Positions 14,201 through 25,100 of a DNA stretch of 64,000 bases are shown one piece after another; the stretch's first letter is position 1, and each line of letters opens with the position of its first letter. The translations under genes were made by a program, and so were the position numbers. The stretch spans positions 16,333 through 80,332 of the forward strand of contig JAPYMA010000106.1 in NCBI GenBank assembly GCA_035041965.1. Reading direction: 5' to 3'. The notes beneath the pieces were generated by a model. It was not told where the DNA came from and ran no database searches. It saw nothing but the letters and a program-made list of their open reading frames with translations. The DNA comes from Anisakis pegreffii (lineage: Eukaryota; Nematoda; Chromadorea; Rhabditida; Anisakidae).

Positions 14201-15607
14201 ACCACGAGAAGGTCCCTATTATATACCATCTAAGTTGTTGCCGGTTATCTTTTTTAAGTGTTTCACCTAAAAAAGTTTGGTTCCAATTCCCATTTTATCG
14301 AAAAACATGCTGTTTATTTTATCGTTTCTTTCAAGGGCTCAGAACAATGGACAAGTGAATCGAATTTACTGCAAGTGTTTCTTTCGATTCAAGGACTCAT
14401 TCTTGTCGCAGAGCCATATTTCAATGAGGCCGGTTACGAATCGAGAAAGAATGCACCTGTTGCAGTGGAACGGTATTGATTTTATATGCACTCTTTGCAT
14501 CGATAAGACTTTAACGTTTCCAAAAGAGTAATTCTTAAAGCTGCAACAAAATCCTCAAAGAGAATTGATTTTACTTTTTATGAGAAGGATCAAATTTGGT
14601 CGTGCTTAAAGCTCGTAACTACTATAGTGAAATGAATGTCACTTGTGAAAATTGTTTTTCTTGCGAAACGTTTTTGAAAACTTGCCTTAATATCAATATA
14701 TTTGAGAGAATTTCGTATTTCTACTCATACGAGGTGATCGATCGTTCGAATATCTTAACGATCAGGCATTTTTTGTTTCATTAAGAAATCGTACTTCTCT
14801 CTATGAACTCAATTCTGGATTACCTGGATTAGCCAGGCTATCAAACGTTTATAGCGTTGCTGGCCACAATGCTCGCGTTTCCGTTCGCACTGTTTTAGCT
14901 TTGATTGACGCCACCCCGCTGGCTAGGCGATCAGGCCAAGTGAACTCAATTCTAGTAAGAAAAAAAAGATTAGATCAGGTGATAGTTTCGAAAGATATTT
15001 TAATGCTGTCAGATCTCGTCGTTACAACGAAATGGCCTTAGTGAATTCACTGGATTATTTCTATCGAATAATGCGGCTTCCACCGAAGGGATTCGAACAA
15101 CTCATCAAAGAGCACTGCCAGGCAGTTCTTCCATCGTGAGTCTACTTAACGTTTAACGTGGCTTCTTATATCATTTCTAATTGCAAATACGATCATATTC
15201 ATTTGCATGATTTGTTCAATAAACTGTCGTACGGAGTGAATCTAATGTCGTCGTAGATTCCTGCAAGCATTGCATTTTATGCATTCATTCGAGGAAAACG
15301 TTGAAATAAGATTAGATATTACATTTGAAGTTGTGAAATTATATCTATCTTTTGTCGAACGACATTCTGTTTTACTTCATGATGATTGTTCCCTTTTTCA
15401 CTTTTCAGCATCAAAAAAAGGATTTGGTCATGGCAGTCGGGTGAGGCTGAGCCAGAATTTCCGTTGTGTCCAATTTCGGAAGGATGCAAACTTTCACTAC
15501 GAAAAATGGCTGTGATATTAGGCACCGTGAACGAGGGCAGCAGTAAAGAAGTCGATGAGAACGGCGACGTTGGTACAACTGAAACGGTCTCTTCGTGTCC
15601 TTCTTAA
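2297..15607 (+). CDS. UBE2O: UBE2O-like (E3-independent) E2 ubiquitin-conjugating enzyme
   Basis: Model exons: 2297-2422, 2867-2974, 3256-3380, 3687-3836, 3962-4066, 4279-4393, 4545-4639, 5071-5218, 5375-5525, 5780-6050, 6240-6389, 6508-6752, 6951-7110, 7585-7684, 8008-8063, 8415-8577, 8770-8888, 9064-9103, 9562-9743, 10046-10150, 10344-10436, 10699-10883, 11007-11197, 11298-11528, 11976-12178, 12420-12471, 12870-13130, 13229-13370, 13594-13720, 13964-14171, 14336-14472, 15013-15135, 15409-15607. They join in frame to 1621 aa. UBE2O is a hybrid E2/E3 that ubiquitinates substrates directly, including orphan ribosomal and globin subunits in vertebrates. The N-terminal conserved region spans residues 1-324, an eight-Ser run follows at about 338-345, a second conserved region lies near 516-701, then an acidic stretch, a long helical region and the UBC fold (about 1385-1540). 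The UBC has [18 protein letters not shown]; the catalytic Cys is about residue 1459 (codon 14139-14141). A stop precedes the chosen ATG in frame. Human UBE2O is about 1292 aa, so this one is longer. Exon 16 and the 10/11 junction are the least certain. Confidence 0.93.
2484..2628 (+). other. G-quadruplex motif and purine mirror-like tract in UBE2O intron 1
   Basis: Four G-tracts (2484-2486, 2493-2497, 2499-2503, 2506-2509) fit the G3+N1-7 quadruplex rule. From about 2536 to 2628 the plus strand is almost all A and G with very few interruptions. The tract begins 61 bases after the first donor. A structural or regulatory role is only a possibility. Confidence 0.6.
14804..14953. mobile_element. 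124-bp insertion flanked by 13-bp target-site duplication
   Basis: The 13-bp word TGAACTCAATTCT occurs at 14804-14816 and again at 14941-14953, bracketing a more GC-rich 124-bp insert (14817-14940) inside the intron between UBE2O exons 31 and 32. No poly(A) tail and no perfect terminal inverted repeat are seen, although the ends share imperfect inverted CCTGG/TAGCCAG sequences. A short retroposon or a small foldback element would both fit. Confidence 0.65.
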
Positions 15608-16598
15608 ACATAATCTCATGAACGAAAGTTGAAATGAAGCTTCGTACTAAAATAATCTTCTATGCCCCCCTTTGTTTTTATTGGTATTCGGTGTTTTTTG
15701 CTTGTAAACTGTTGAATATTTCGGATGCACTTTCCAGTGTTTGATTCTCAGCATCTATCGCTTTTACTGTTTATTGCTTTCAACGAATAACTGCAGTTTA
15801 ATTATTAATGATGTTTCATGTGGACTTGTTTCTGTCTGCAATGTTCGAGAGATTGTGTTCAAATTTATGAATCGCCTTCATAGTGTTGCTTTCCGGTGTC
15901 ATCTCTCATTTCTTAGAGCGATAACAAAGTTTTGACAAAAATGTTTCTGACGGTGACTAAATTGGAGTGTATAAAGAATAGGAACAGTTTTAAACAGCTT
16001 ACAATCGATGTTGTCGTTTTCGTTCTATAGAATGTATATTCATCTAGCTGTCGTTTTGTTCGTGTTGTGGAATGATTCAATATTTAATCTCATCACATTT
16101 TTACATTTCACGACAATTCTGTTCGTCTAGCTCATACTTGCATGGGTTGTGAATTAAATTTATTTCAGAAAAATTATTTTATTCTATGTATGGACACTTC
16201 TTACTGCTCATCTTTTATCAGTTGCAAACTGTAAAGATTTTCGCGAGTCTGGTCTGTTAGCTGTTCGCCTGTTATGTTTCATTGCATTAACTGTGATGGT
16301 ATTATCGAATGAATTGTTATACAAGCGACTTTATTCGAAAGTTAACGTCGTTCGTAGAGAGTGCGAGGAAGGAGAAATCGATTGGATGCCGTGAGCAGTT
16401 CTGGCAACTGTGTCATGCAAGTCTTTCTATTTATGATTACAGAAGCTGACTGTGATTAACTGTACGGTTGAATCTTTTGAAAATTTGTGTTTTCCACTCA
16501 GTTATACAGACAGATTGCATAATGTGAAAATCGTTTATATTAGATAATTCTGGCAGTTTTCTCTGAATACAAAAGAGAAAGTCTGCTGATATTACTCA
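15608..16598. other. 3' flank of UBE2O, no gene seen
   Basis: AT-rich sequence with no supported exon on either strand. The open frame at 15741-15935 on the plus strand has no splice or family support. No canonical AATAAA was found soon after the UBE2O stop, so the poly(A) site is not placed. Confidence 0.4.
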
Positions 16599-17826
16599 GT
16601 CACTTCTAGGGTTTGCAAAATCCCGCCGTTTTTTCAATCCTGGGATCGGGGTTTAATTTCCGGATCGATTTTTGATCCTGGGATTATCCCGGAACCGAAC
16701 AATTTTTGAAATATCGATGCGGAACATGTTTAAACACACTTTTTGGAACCAATATGTTCATTATAAATCAGAGAAGAGTTAATTCAACAAATTGTCGAAC
16801 AAATCCAAGGAACCAAATTATTTAAATTCAAATTAATATTTCATACAATGATGCTAATGATCATGCCACAGGGGCATACTACATTTTCTATGCTCAGGCA
16901 TCTTGTCATCTCGAGTTTAAGCTAATAACAGTACACTTGCATGTGAATATGAAACTCTTGACTTCCAAACATTGATTTGCAATGCTACAAATCCATTTTC
17001 TCTCAGTATTAACGTCAGCTGAATTCTGCCATTTCGAAAATTTGGAATCTTTACGACAGAAATGCATCGCATGAATTCTATCATTTGAAGTTTGAAAAAA
17101 TTAAAAGTTCAGTTTATCTAGAAAGTGAAAAAAACACTCGCAGTGCATTTTCATCGAACTAACGAGTACTTACATATTTGATAATTTCGATCAGAAATCA
17201 TGGAAATGTAATTGATATTTAAGCTTGAGATTCTTTTTGAATGGAACAATTTTGCTCACTTCGACAATGAATTCTCACTATGAGTGAACTCAGTGAGAAT
17301 TTGTGTACATTTCGATTGGATGAAAATGTTTCCAAATAGCGAAGTAAAAAGACTTGCAGTCTTTAGAACATGCAGTTGAATTAACGGATGGAATATTGAA
17401 GTCGAACAAATCGCGTTAGAGGAAACGACTCAAAATTTCGTCGAATTTTGTTGCTCTTGGTTCATATTAGAAAATGTGATTATATGTGTTATTCTACTTA
17501 GAAATGCATCCAGATGAGTGTGATATAAAGCAATGAAGAGCAAAATAATCAGTTAAATATTCAATGAAATGTTACGTAAAAGTTAATCGAGCTTTCATTG
17601 ATCATGTCATTCGTCCGACTTGCATCTATTTCCTTAATAATTCATCAACGATAGATGGCAAACAACAAAGATGACTGCATATGAACGAGATGTGTATGAT
17701 TACGGCTTGCTTCAGGACGGGCGTACTAACAAAATTCACACAAATTGACCTGTTTTATCAAATCCCGAGGTCCCGGGATTTTTCAAAACTTAAATCCCGA
17801 AATCCCGTGCAAACCCTAGTCAATTC
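16599..17826. mobile_element. hAT-like non-autonomous DNA transposon (about 1.2 kb)
   Basis: The element runs from 16607 to 17818. Its ends are perfect 11-bp inverted repeats, TAGGGTTTGCA at the left and TGCAAACCCTA at the right, followed by subterminal ATCCCGG/CCGGGAT palindromic words on both sides. It is flanked by 8-bp duplications GTCACTTC (16599-16606) and GTCAATTC (17819-17826), one mismatch apart. An 8-bp duplication and a TAGGG-type end are hallmarks of hAT elements. There is no transposase frame inside, so it would need to be mobilised in trans. Confidence 0.8.
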
Positions 17827-18072
17827 CTATACAAACATATCAAAATGAAAACTTGCTATTATTTAGGTCTTTAGAGGGACTTAGGCTGGTACCTTCTCCA
17901 CGTACGTGTTCAACCGTTGAAGAACATTATATAGTTTATCAGTCACTGGACTCACAATATATCAGTACAAAGTATACTCTCTCTTGAATGCAGAATGGTG
18001 CAATCGAAATGAAGAATTTCAATGACAAATTTTAATGCAAACGCTCAGATGCAAATAATCATGAAAATGATT

Positions 18073-18192
18073 ATTATCAATACAAAAGAATACTTATACA
18101 AAACGATTTTAAAACGTGAAATTCGTAACGTAAATATCAATAAAACAGAATACTTTACAAAACGATTTTAATACGAGAAATTAGTAACGCAA
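18073..18192. repeat. Two-copy tandem duplication, about 60 bp
   Basis: Two adjacent copies share ATATCAATA, AGAATACTT, CAAAACGATTTTAA and GAAATTCGTAACG-like words. They lie in the intergenic gap between the convergent UBE2O and CLASP genes. Confidence 0.7.
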
Positions 18193-18294
18193 AAGTGGTA
18201 CACGTCAGCTGAATTCAATAGTCAATAAATAAACGAATGCAAATAACACTGTGAACATTTAATCGGCAACCTTTCAAACAATGACAAAAATAAA

Positions 18295-18645
18295 TTTTCT
18301 CTGAAACCGAAATCGGTGAACGTAAAGTTTCAACAATAAACAAATAAAACAACTAATGATACGAAAGTGAAACGTCGTTCATCGGAAAACGAAAGCATTA
18401 ATGAAAACGCTTGTACAAATTCTGTGGTGTGTGAATGGCTCAATTCCACAAGACATACGCGACCATTCAAAAAAAAATGCGATCTTTCACTCGACGGCCA
18501 CACATGCGAAAATATAACTCAAAATGTTCTCTGAAACCGAAATCAACCCACGTAAAGATTCAACGGTGAACTAAGAAAACAATTAATGATACAAAAGTGA
18601 AACGTATTCATTGGGTAACGCAAGCATCGACGAAAATACCACAAG
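18295..18645. repeat. Two diverged direct copies of a 115-bp segment, 230 bp apart
   Basis: Segments at about 18295-18410 and 18525-18645 both contain CTCTGAAACCGAAATC, ACGTAAAG, TTCAAC, AATGATAC and AAAGTGAAACG in the same order. The spacer between them is unrelated. No coding frame runs through either copy. Confidence 0.7.
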
Positions 18646-19184
18646 GAGAGAATCAATCAGGGACAAAATGGTAAAATGATGATGAACAGTTCTACAATGA
18701 TCGGGTTATACAGCTGTTGACCACAATTTGAAAACTGCAGCAAAATGTGTGGATATACAAAATAAAGTTGAATTCACAACGTTCATATGAAAATAAATCG
18801 GATTAGTGAAATGAGGCATAGACATATGCATACAACATGAATGTGGATCTTGAATGCGCAATACAACACTAAGTAAAGCTCATGAATGAAACGATGCACT
18901 GGATGTTTAGAATTCCATGTAAGTACATACCATGAAAAGATGTATTTTTGGATGTTAAGAACCAAAAAATGGAAGTAGAGAAGGGTTCTGAACAGAAATG
19001 AAGCAGCCATTTCACTCACGTTGCATCGCCGAATAAAAGGAAACAAGCTCAACAAAACAGCCGTTGCAATAATAACCGATAAAAAATATCACAAAAGTTT
19101 CAGCAGCCATTTGTTGGTGTTCATCGATAATACAACTGCCGATGGAAGGTTTCGAGTGTTGCATGTATTGATCCGCAAGCATCC
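18646..19184. other. Presumed 3' UTR and downstream flank of CLASP
   Basis: This lies immediately after the CLASP stop on the minus strand. I see no exon and no clear AATAAA on the minus strand. Short open frames here on both strands lack any support. Confidence 0.4.
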
Positions 19185-22100
19185 TCAATATGGACTGCTC
19201 GTTCCCTTCATTCGTTTCAAGTAAACGTCGATTAGCTTCTGCTGAAACGCGAACAAAAACTTTTACTGCTGAAACTCCGGTATCCAACAAAAATAGAGTC
19301 AAATTAGATTTTTAATGAATCCGCAACGAGAATCGTCAGTAACCATTACATATATGCAGTCAACTCAAAACGTTGTTCATGGAAAAAATTTTCGAAAACT
19401 GGAGAAAAACAATCGAATGACGACAACGAAATCTTGCCCAAAAGTTGTTCATACCTTTCCTTTGTTGAGTTTTGCGAGATATGGTTGCATCACTTCTTCA
19501 CCGACGATTCTGATCATTGCCACCAAGCAAACAACACTCTCCTTCCGGATTGAACTGCTTTCGTAATTGTATGTCTGAAGAACGTGATAACATCAAAATA
19601 CAACGATAGTCTATTATGCAGTCACCAACAATAGTATCCACTGGAACACCTCACTGAATGCAATTGAACAAGATTAAAACAAAACATAAAAAGGCCATTA
19701 TCAAGAATCAAATGAAGACGCGAACGAACATCAACAATTGGCGGTGCTAACTCATCAAGTACCAATTCGAGCTCGGGTGTGTTCAACGAATCGATGACCT
19801 TCGTTAACATTTTGAGCGCTGTATGGATCTTTTGTTCTTGTGTATCCGACTTGATGACAGCGAGCAGCACTTTACGACATGTCGCTGATGAAACGTGTGT
19901 TGCCAGCACATTACCACAATCCTCTGCTGCCGATACCACCTAAATTAACGCATCAATGGAAATAGACGAATCATCATTTTATCTTCTGCCTCACTTTCAA
20001 ACAATTGTTCTTGATGATGAAGTAAAAACGTGAAAAACACATATTGATGACTGCTCAATCAAACGTATGAATGCGACATGATGCGGGGCACTCTAAACGT
20101 ATGAATACAGCAAAATGAAACAGCAACTGAAGGAAAACGTTGAAGTGAAACGAACCAATTTCGACTCGTCAGTGCACGCATCCAACACACGCATTAACGT
20201 CATCTCGGCATACAAATTGACGCGAGATGCTTGCGAATGACTGAAAACAATCTATTCATCTTTTTGTGGAAAACATCTTTGAATTATTGCCGCAGCTTTT
20301 TCGTTTTGACCACAGAGAAACGTCGCTACGAATATAACAGTGAGGGATTGCATGAACACAACAAAAAATATCCCACCAAATTTCCTTGAGTAGTTTCAGC
20401 GCCATCCTTCTCACATCGGCGTCCTCATCCTTGAGAGTTTCCATCAGCAGTAGAAGAATCATCTTGAAGTGTTTGTCCCATAACGAAAAAAGGTTGTCTC
20501 TCGTCACTTGCGACAGAACGGCCATTGCACGAATTCGCTCGGCACTTCTGCAAGCTCAATAACTTTTAAGGAGTAAGAACGAGCATGAGCATTCAAACAC
20601 ACGTTCTCAGAGATCTCACCCGTAGATGTAAAAAACAAGACGATGAAATTCCTGAAAATAATGTTTGGAGAAATTATGATTATGAAGAAAATTTGCCGTT
20701 GCCCCACTACTTTTATCGTTACCTTTGATTATGTAGCGATAACTCTTCACCAATCTTAGTGATCAATTCTTCTTGTTGTTCCAGATCATTGGCCAATCCT
20801 TCAGGGTCGAGAATATATCCCGACAAACTCTGTAATCATTATAAAACCTTAGACAATCCCAAAAAACGGACATATTTCTACACTCAACAATAAACCAATA
20901 AGTTTAATCCAACAAGCGACCGCCGAATTTGTTTAAAATAATTCGCAGATTGCGAAAATGAAACACTCAAACAGTTAACTCACTCCATTCGGGTCCTCCC
21001 TACTCGAGCGACGGAATGAACCGTTCTCGGGCAAGCTGCGGAATGATCCGTTGCCAGCAGTGACGGGTGAGCGCATTGGTGATGTGTGCATTATTGAACG
21101 ACTATCGACAAACTCGTTTATCTGCAGACGGTCAGAATCAATTACGTTGCTCTGATCCATCAAAACAAATCACTTCAAACAACTACAAATTCGCATTTTA
21201 TGATGTGAGAATACCGATTATTCACAAATTTCAAAACAGTCAATACCTGTGCTGTTGTTTCCAGAATATCTGCATGCGCGTCACCGGAGCTGAAATAGAA
21301 AGGCGTTATTCAGTTGCGAATGTGACTTATTTCGGCAACTCTCAGCATTACGTTCACAGGTTGTTCATTCATCTAACTCTAAAGATAGCAGGTCAAATTC
21401 ACTGGTTGAATTCACGACTATTTTGTCAGTCAAAATAGACAAACCAATCCATATATACATTGCTAGAGAGTGAAGTTCTCCTCGTCATTCAATCCGTAAC
21501 TAATGCACCAGACGACAGCAGCGCTAAGCAAAGAAGGTGCCGAAGTCTTTTACAACGGATTTTTATATATTCGCTCAAAATGTGCACATTTTGAGCGAAT
21601 ATATAAAAATCAGAATATAATCACAATATAATCTGCACGGAGGAAGATTATAATTACCAATGAAATAATCGCTAGAATGAAAAGACAAAAGAAAATGAAC
21701 ATCAGAATCAATATAGAAACAGATAAATGAGCCAAGCGACCAACGAACCAAACATGCGACATAACTGAATAATACCAACAATTACATTACGTCAGCAGTG
21801 CCAATGGAGTCCAAAAAAAGAAAGGCGCATCAATCGTGGAGTCTGTTTGCATTTACGATTCAGTATCCTTTAGTGCTCTTTCAAATCACTCTGGACACTA
21901 GGCGTTCTTGTTTTCAAAGAAAAATACAAGAATTGGATGTGTTAACCAGGCTCAGTGCATACTAAAAGAGACATGTGACGCCGAAGAAGGCAGAAATTGA
22001 CCGTAAACGTTTTTCAAGCTCATCCTCAACACTGCGGACATAAGCCTAGCACCCATTTAGCCGATGTAACATTTTGCAATGCATTTACAATTTACCTCCT

Positions 22101-25100
22101 CTTCACAGATTCGGTCAAACTCGAAGAAATCAATGTACAAATGATCATCACCTTACATCAACTAAGCGCGGATAGGGCAGAGCAAACGCAAAGTATAATG
22201 AATAAATTCCGTATGGGCGCAAAGTGGGAGAATGAAACATCGCTTAGAAATATACAGCTTAATGCTGACAGCGAAAGCCGTCAGAAAGCGCACGATCAAT
22301 GAGTGCAATGTGCTCACTCTAAATACTCTGGGAGCTAAACTAGAAGAGTGCCCAAAAAGGAAAAGCATCATTTACATCTTAATCAATACTCCTTCCAGAA
22401 CAAATTAAGTCCTGTCTGGGCATTCAATTTAGTTGTGTCTGAGTCTGAGCATTTCATTGATAGCACAACATTTTTCACTGACATTTTTTATTATTGATTT
22501 TAACTGCATTCAATCCCTCTTTTGTGCCGAGTTCAACTGATGAAAAACGGTGTGATGGTAACGATAAAAACATCAGCGAGATTATGAGAATACTTCAAAA
22601 TGCAGTTAATCGAGAGGTACAAGCAAGCAAGTGCAAAGAATGTAGAGGAGCTTACTTGTATCCATTAGCAGTTGATGCGCCCAAAGCACTGCGACGAATA
22701 ATGTCCGACAGTCGATCCTTCTTATCAGGTGAGAAGGTCGCCATCATTGACGTGAAATCGGATGCGTTCAAGTGAAACATATTCGATATTACCTTCTCGC
22801 TTATCTAAGCAGAATCTACATGAAATTCACATAATGCAATCCGTATCGATCACTAAGAGATAGTATCCGAAAGATACGCAACTATAGGGCACAATGAAAA
22901 AGAATCAATTTTTCATTAATGCTATCTTCAGAAAAGTCAATCGACAGAATTACTTTTAGAAGAAATCGGACAAACAAGAAAACAATAATTAAACGATCTA
23001 ACCGTTAAAAGTCCAGCGTTTTTGGGGTCGTCAACCCACTGCAGTATTTTGTTGATGGACTGTCGAACTTCGCTTTGATTGAGTAACGATACCGAATCCA
23101 TCTTTTTCATCAATTCGTAAAGATACACCAAAAGTCCATGTTTGATCTGTAAACAAGTATATCAGCCGTTCCTCATCAAAACTTTTCAAAAATATCACTC
23201 GCTCAATATCTTCACTATGATGGATAATCATTTATCACATTTTTTAAACCGACAATCGTCGTTTCGATTACCTACCTAAGGTTCACTTTTCATTAAACCA
23301 CGGCAGAATGGAATGCTGCAATATCGATGTATGCAATGCATTTGCATCTATTCATATGAATTTCTGACCATATTTACCCATTTTGTCAAGTCGGAGACTA
23401 AATTTATTACCAATTCAAGGGATCAGCTCAATTAATTAGTTGAGCAATTGATTACCTTATAGCTGACATTATTTCGAATAGGATCTTGAATGAATTTGCA
23501 GATAGCATAAAGCTGTTTCTCAGGGTTGAAGTTTTGCCGTACTGCATCAATCATAATACGGAATTTTTCCTGATTGCTCGGCAGAACATCATTTGCTTGT
23601 TTGGTGACAAGTTTCGGTATTAAGTGATTCAGCCAATCATTCAATTCACTACTATATCGTTTTGATAATGCCACCAAAGCGTCGCATAATGATTGCAGTA
23701 ACTGAAATACGAGTGAGTTAATTTTTCAGTGGATGCTGGAACAAATTTCTCGTACAATTTTTGAGAATATGATGTTGAAGTCAACAATCGAAATTATGTT
23801 TAACAATGGAAAGTACGCAGGAAAGTTTCAAAAACAACTTGCACGGTACAAGAAGCGGCACCCATTATAATAGTTAAAATTTCAATACGCCACCGTTAGC
23901 AGAACGATTCCCAGGACCAAATCATATAACAATTGAAACCTTATGCGATCCTTCGCCGATGAGCACGTTAAGCCGATCGACAATTTTCTTGAGATCAATA
24001 TGACTGATCTGACGATCGCTTGATATGATTGTATACAATGCTTTAAGGCCTTCCTTCTTGTCCGGTATTAATGTTGATGCACAGCACGCCAATGCATTCG
24101 TTAATTCGGCTGTTTCGAACCTACTAACAGCATAACATCATGAAGTCTTTATTAAATATCGCTCTAACGGAATCATGTAATACCTCAATCCATTTGAGTG
24201 GCCTCTGTAGGTTTTCATAACACAACTTATCACATAACTACCAAAGACACTCTCATTCAGTCGAAACATATCGATGAATGCATAAATGATGTCAGCCCGA
24301 TATGACTGTATCACAATTTCTTGAACATCATTAAATTACCCAAAAGGTTGACCGAAAGATAAATTGAATAAGATTCAAACCTGAGCGAATCGGAGCTTGC
24401 TGAAGTAACATCTTCGAAATCTTCTGTTTGATTGCGCTGAAAAACGATAATATGTTTTGGGCCAAAGAATCGAACATGCCTGTACCTGGGTGATGTAATA
24501 CAAAATCGTTGAAATAGAGTTAAAACATGTGACACCACCTACCATACGTCCAGCTGTACCTATAAGGTTTGTTCTTTGAGTGATCCGTGATGTTGGATGG
24601 CGTGTATTTGGTGAATTACTTCTACTACCAGCTACAAAACATTACTTTACAATTCAAGAGTGATCGTTTAGTTATCGACTTATTCGCAAAACCTCATTAA
24701 AACATGTTCGACAATGTATTAGAAAAAAGAATGAACTCAACAAAAAATAATTTTGAACTGCACTAACGTTGTGATCGAACAGCGCTGTTTGGTGCAGCTG
24801 ATAAAGGTGCAATCTGGCGCTTTACTAACGGACCACCGACTCGTTGGGAGGATGTAATCAAACGTTGCGATGCAGTCGTATTTCGTAATGAAGCTGCTAA
24901 ATGAAATCAACCATTACAAAAACCATTCATCACCATCGCAAAACTATATTAACTATTCAGTAAAGCGACAATGGTTTATATGAAAACCAAATTAATAATT
25001 AGAATTGTCATTGCTTTGTAGAAATTATTACACACAGTAGTATTACATATCAAATACTCACCAACTGGAGTCCCATTGATTTGATGTAACGTTCCAGTCC

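Noticed and set aside
15270..15408. An open frame that looked like an extra UBE2O exon before the last one
   Set aside because: No donor in it gives the phase needed by the last exon, whereas joining 15135 directly to 15409 restores frame and family similarity.
20577..20650. An exon-like minus-strand segment between CLASP exons 25 and 26
   Set aside because: Including it shifts the frame; joining 20723 to 20547 gives HNQR-SAERIRAMAVL, which fits CLASP exactly.
24150..24310. Minus-strand open stretch between CLASP exons 18 and 19
   Set aside because: Phase does not fit either neighbour, and exon 18 joins exon 19 in frame without it.
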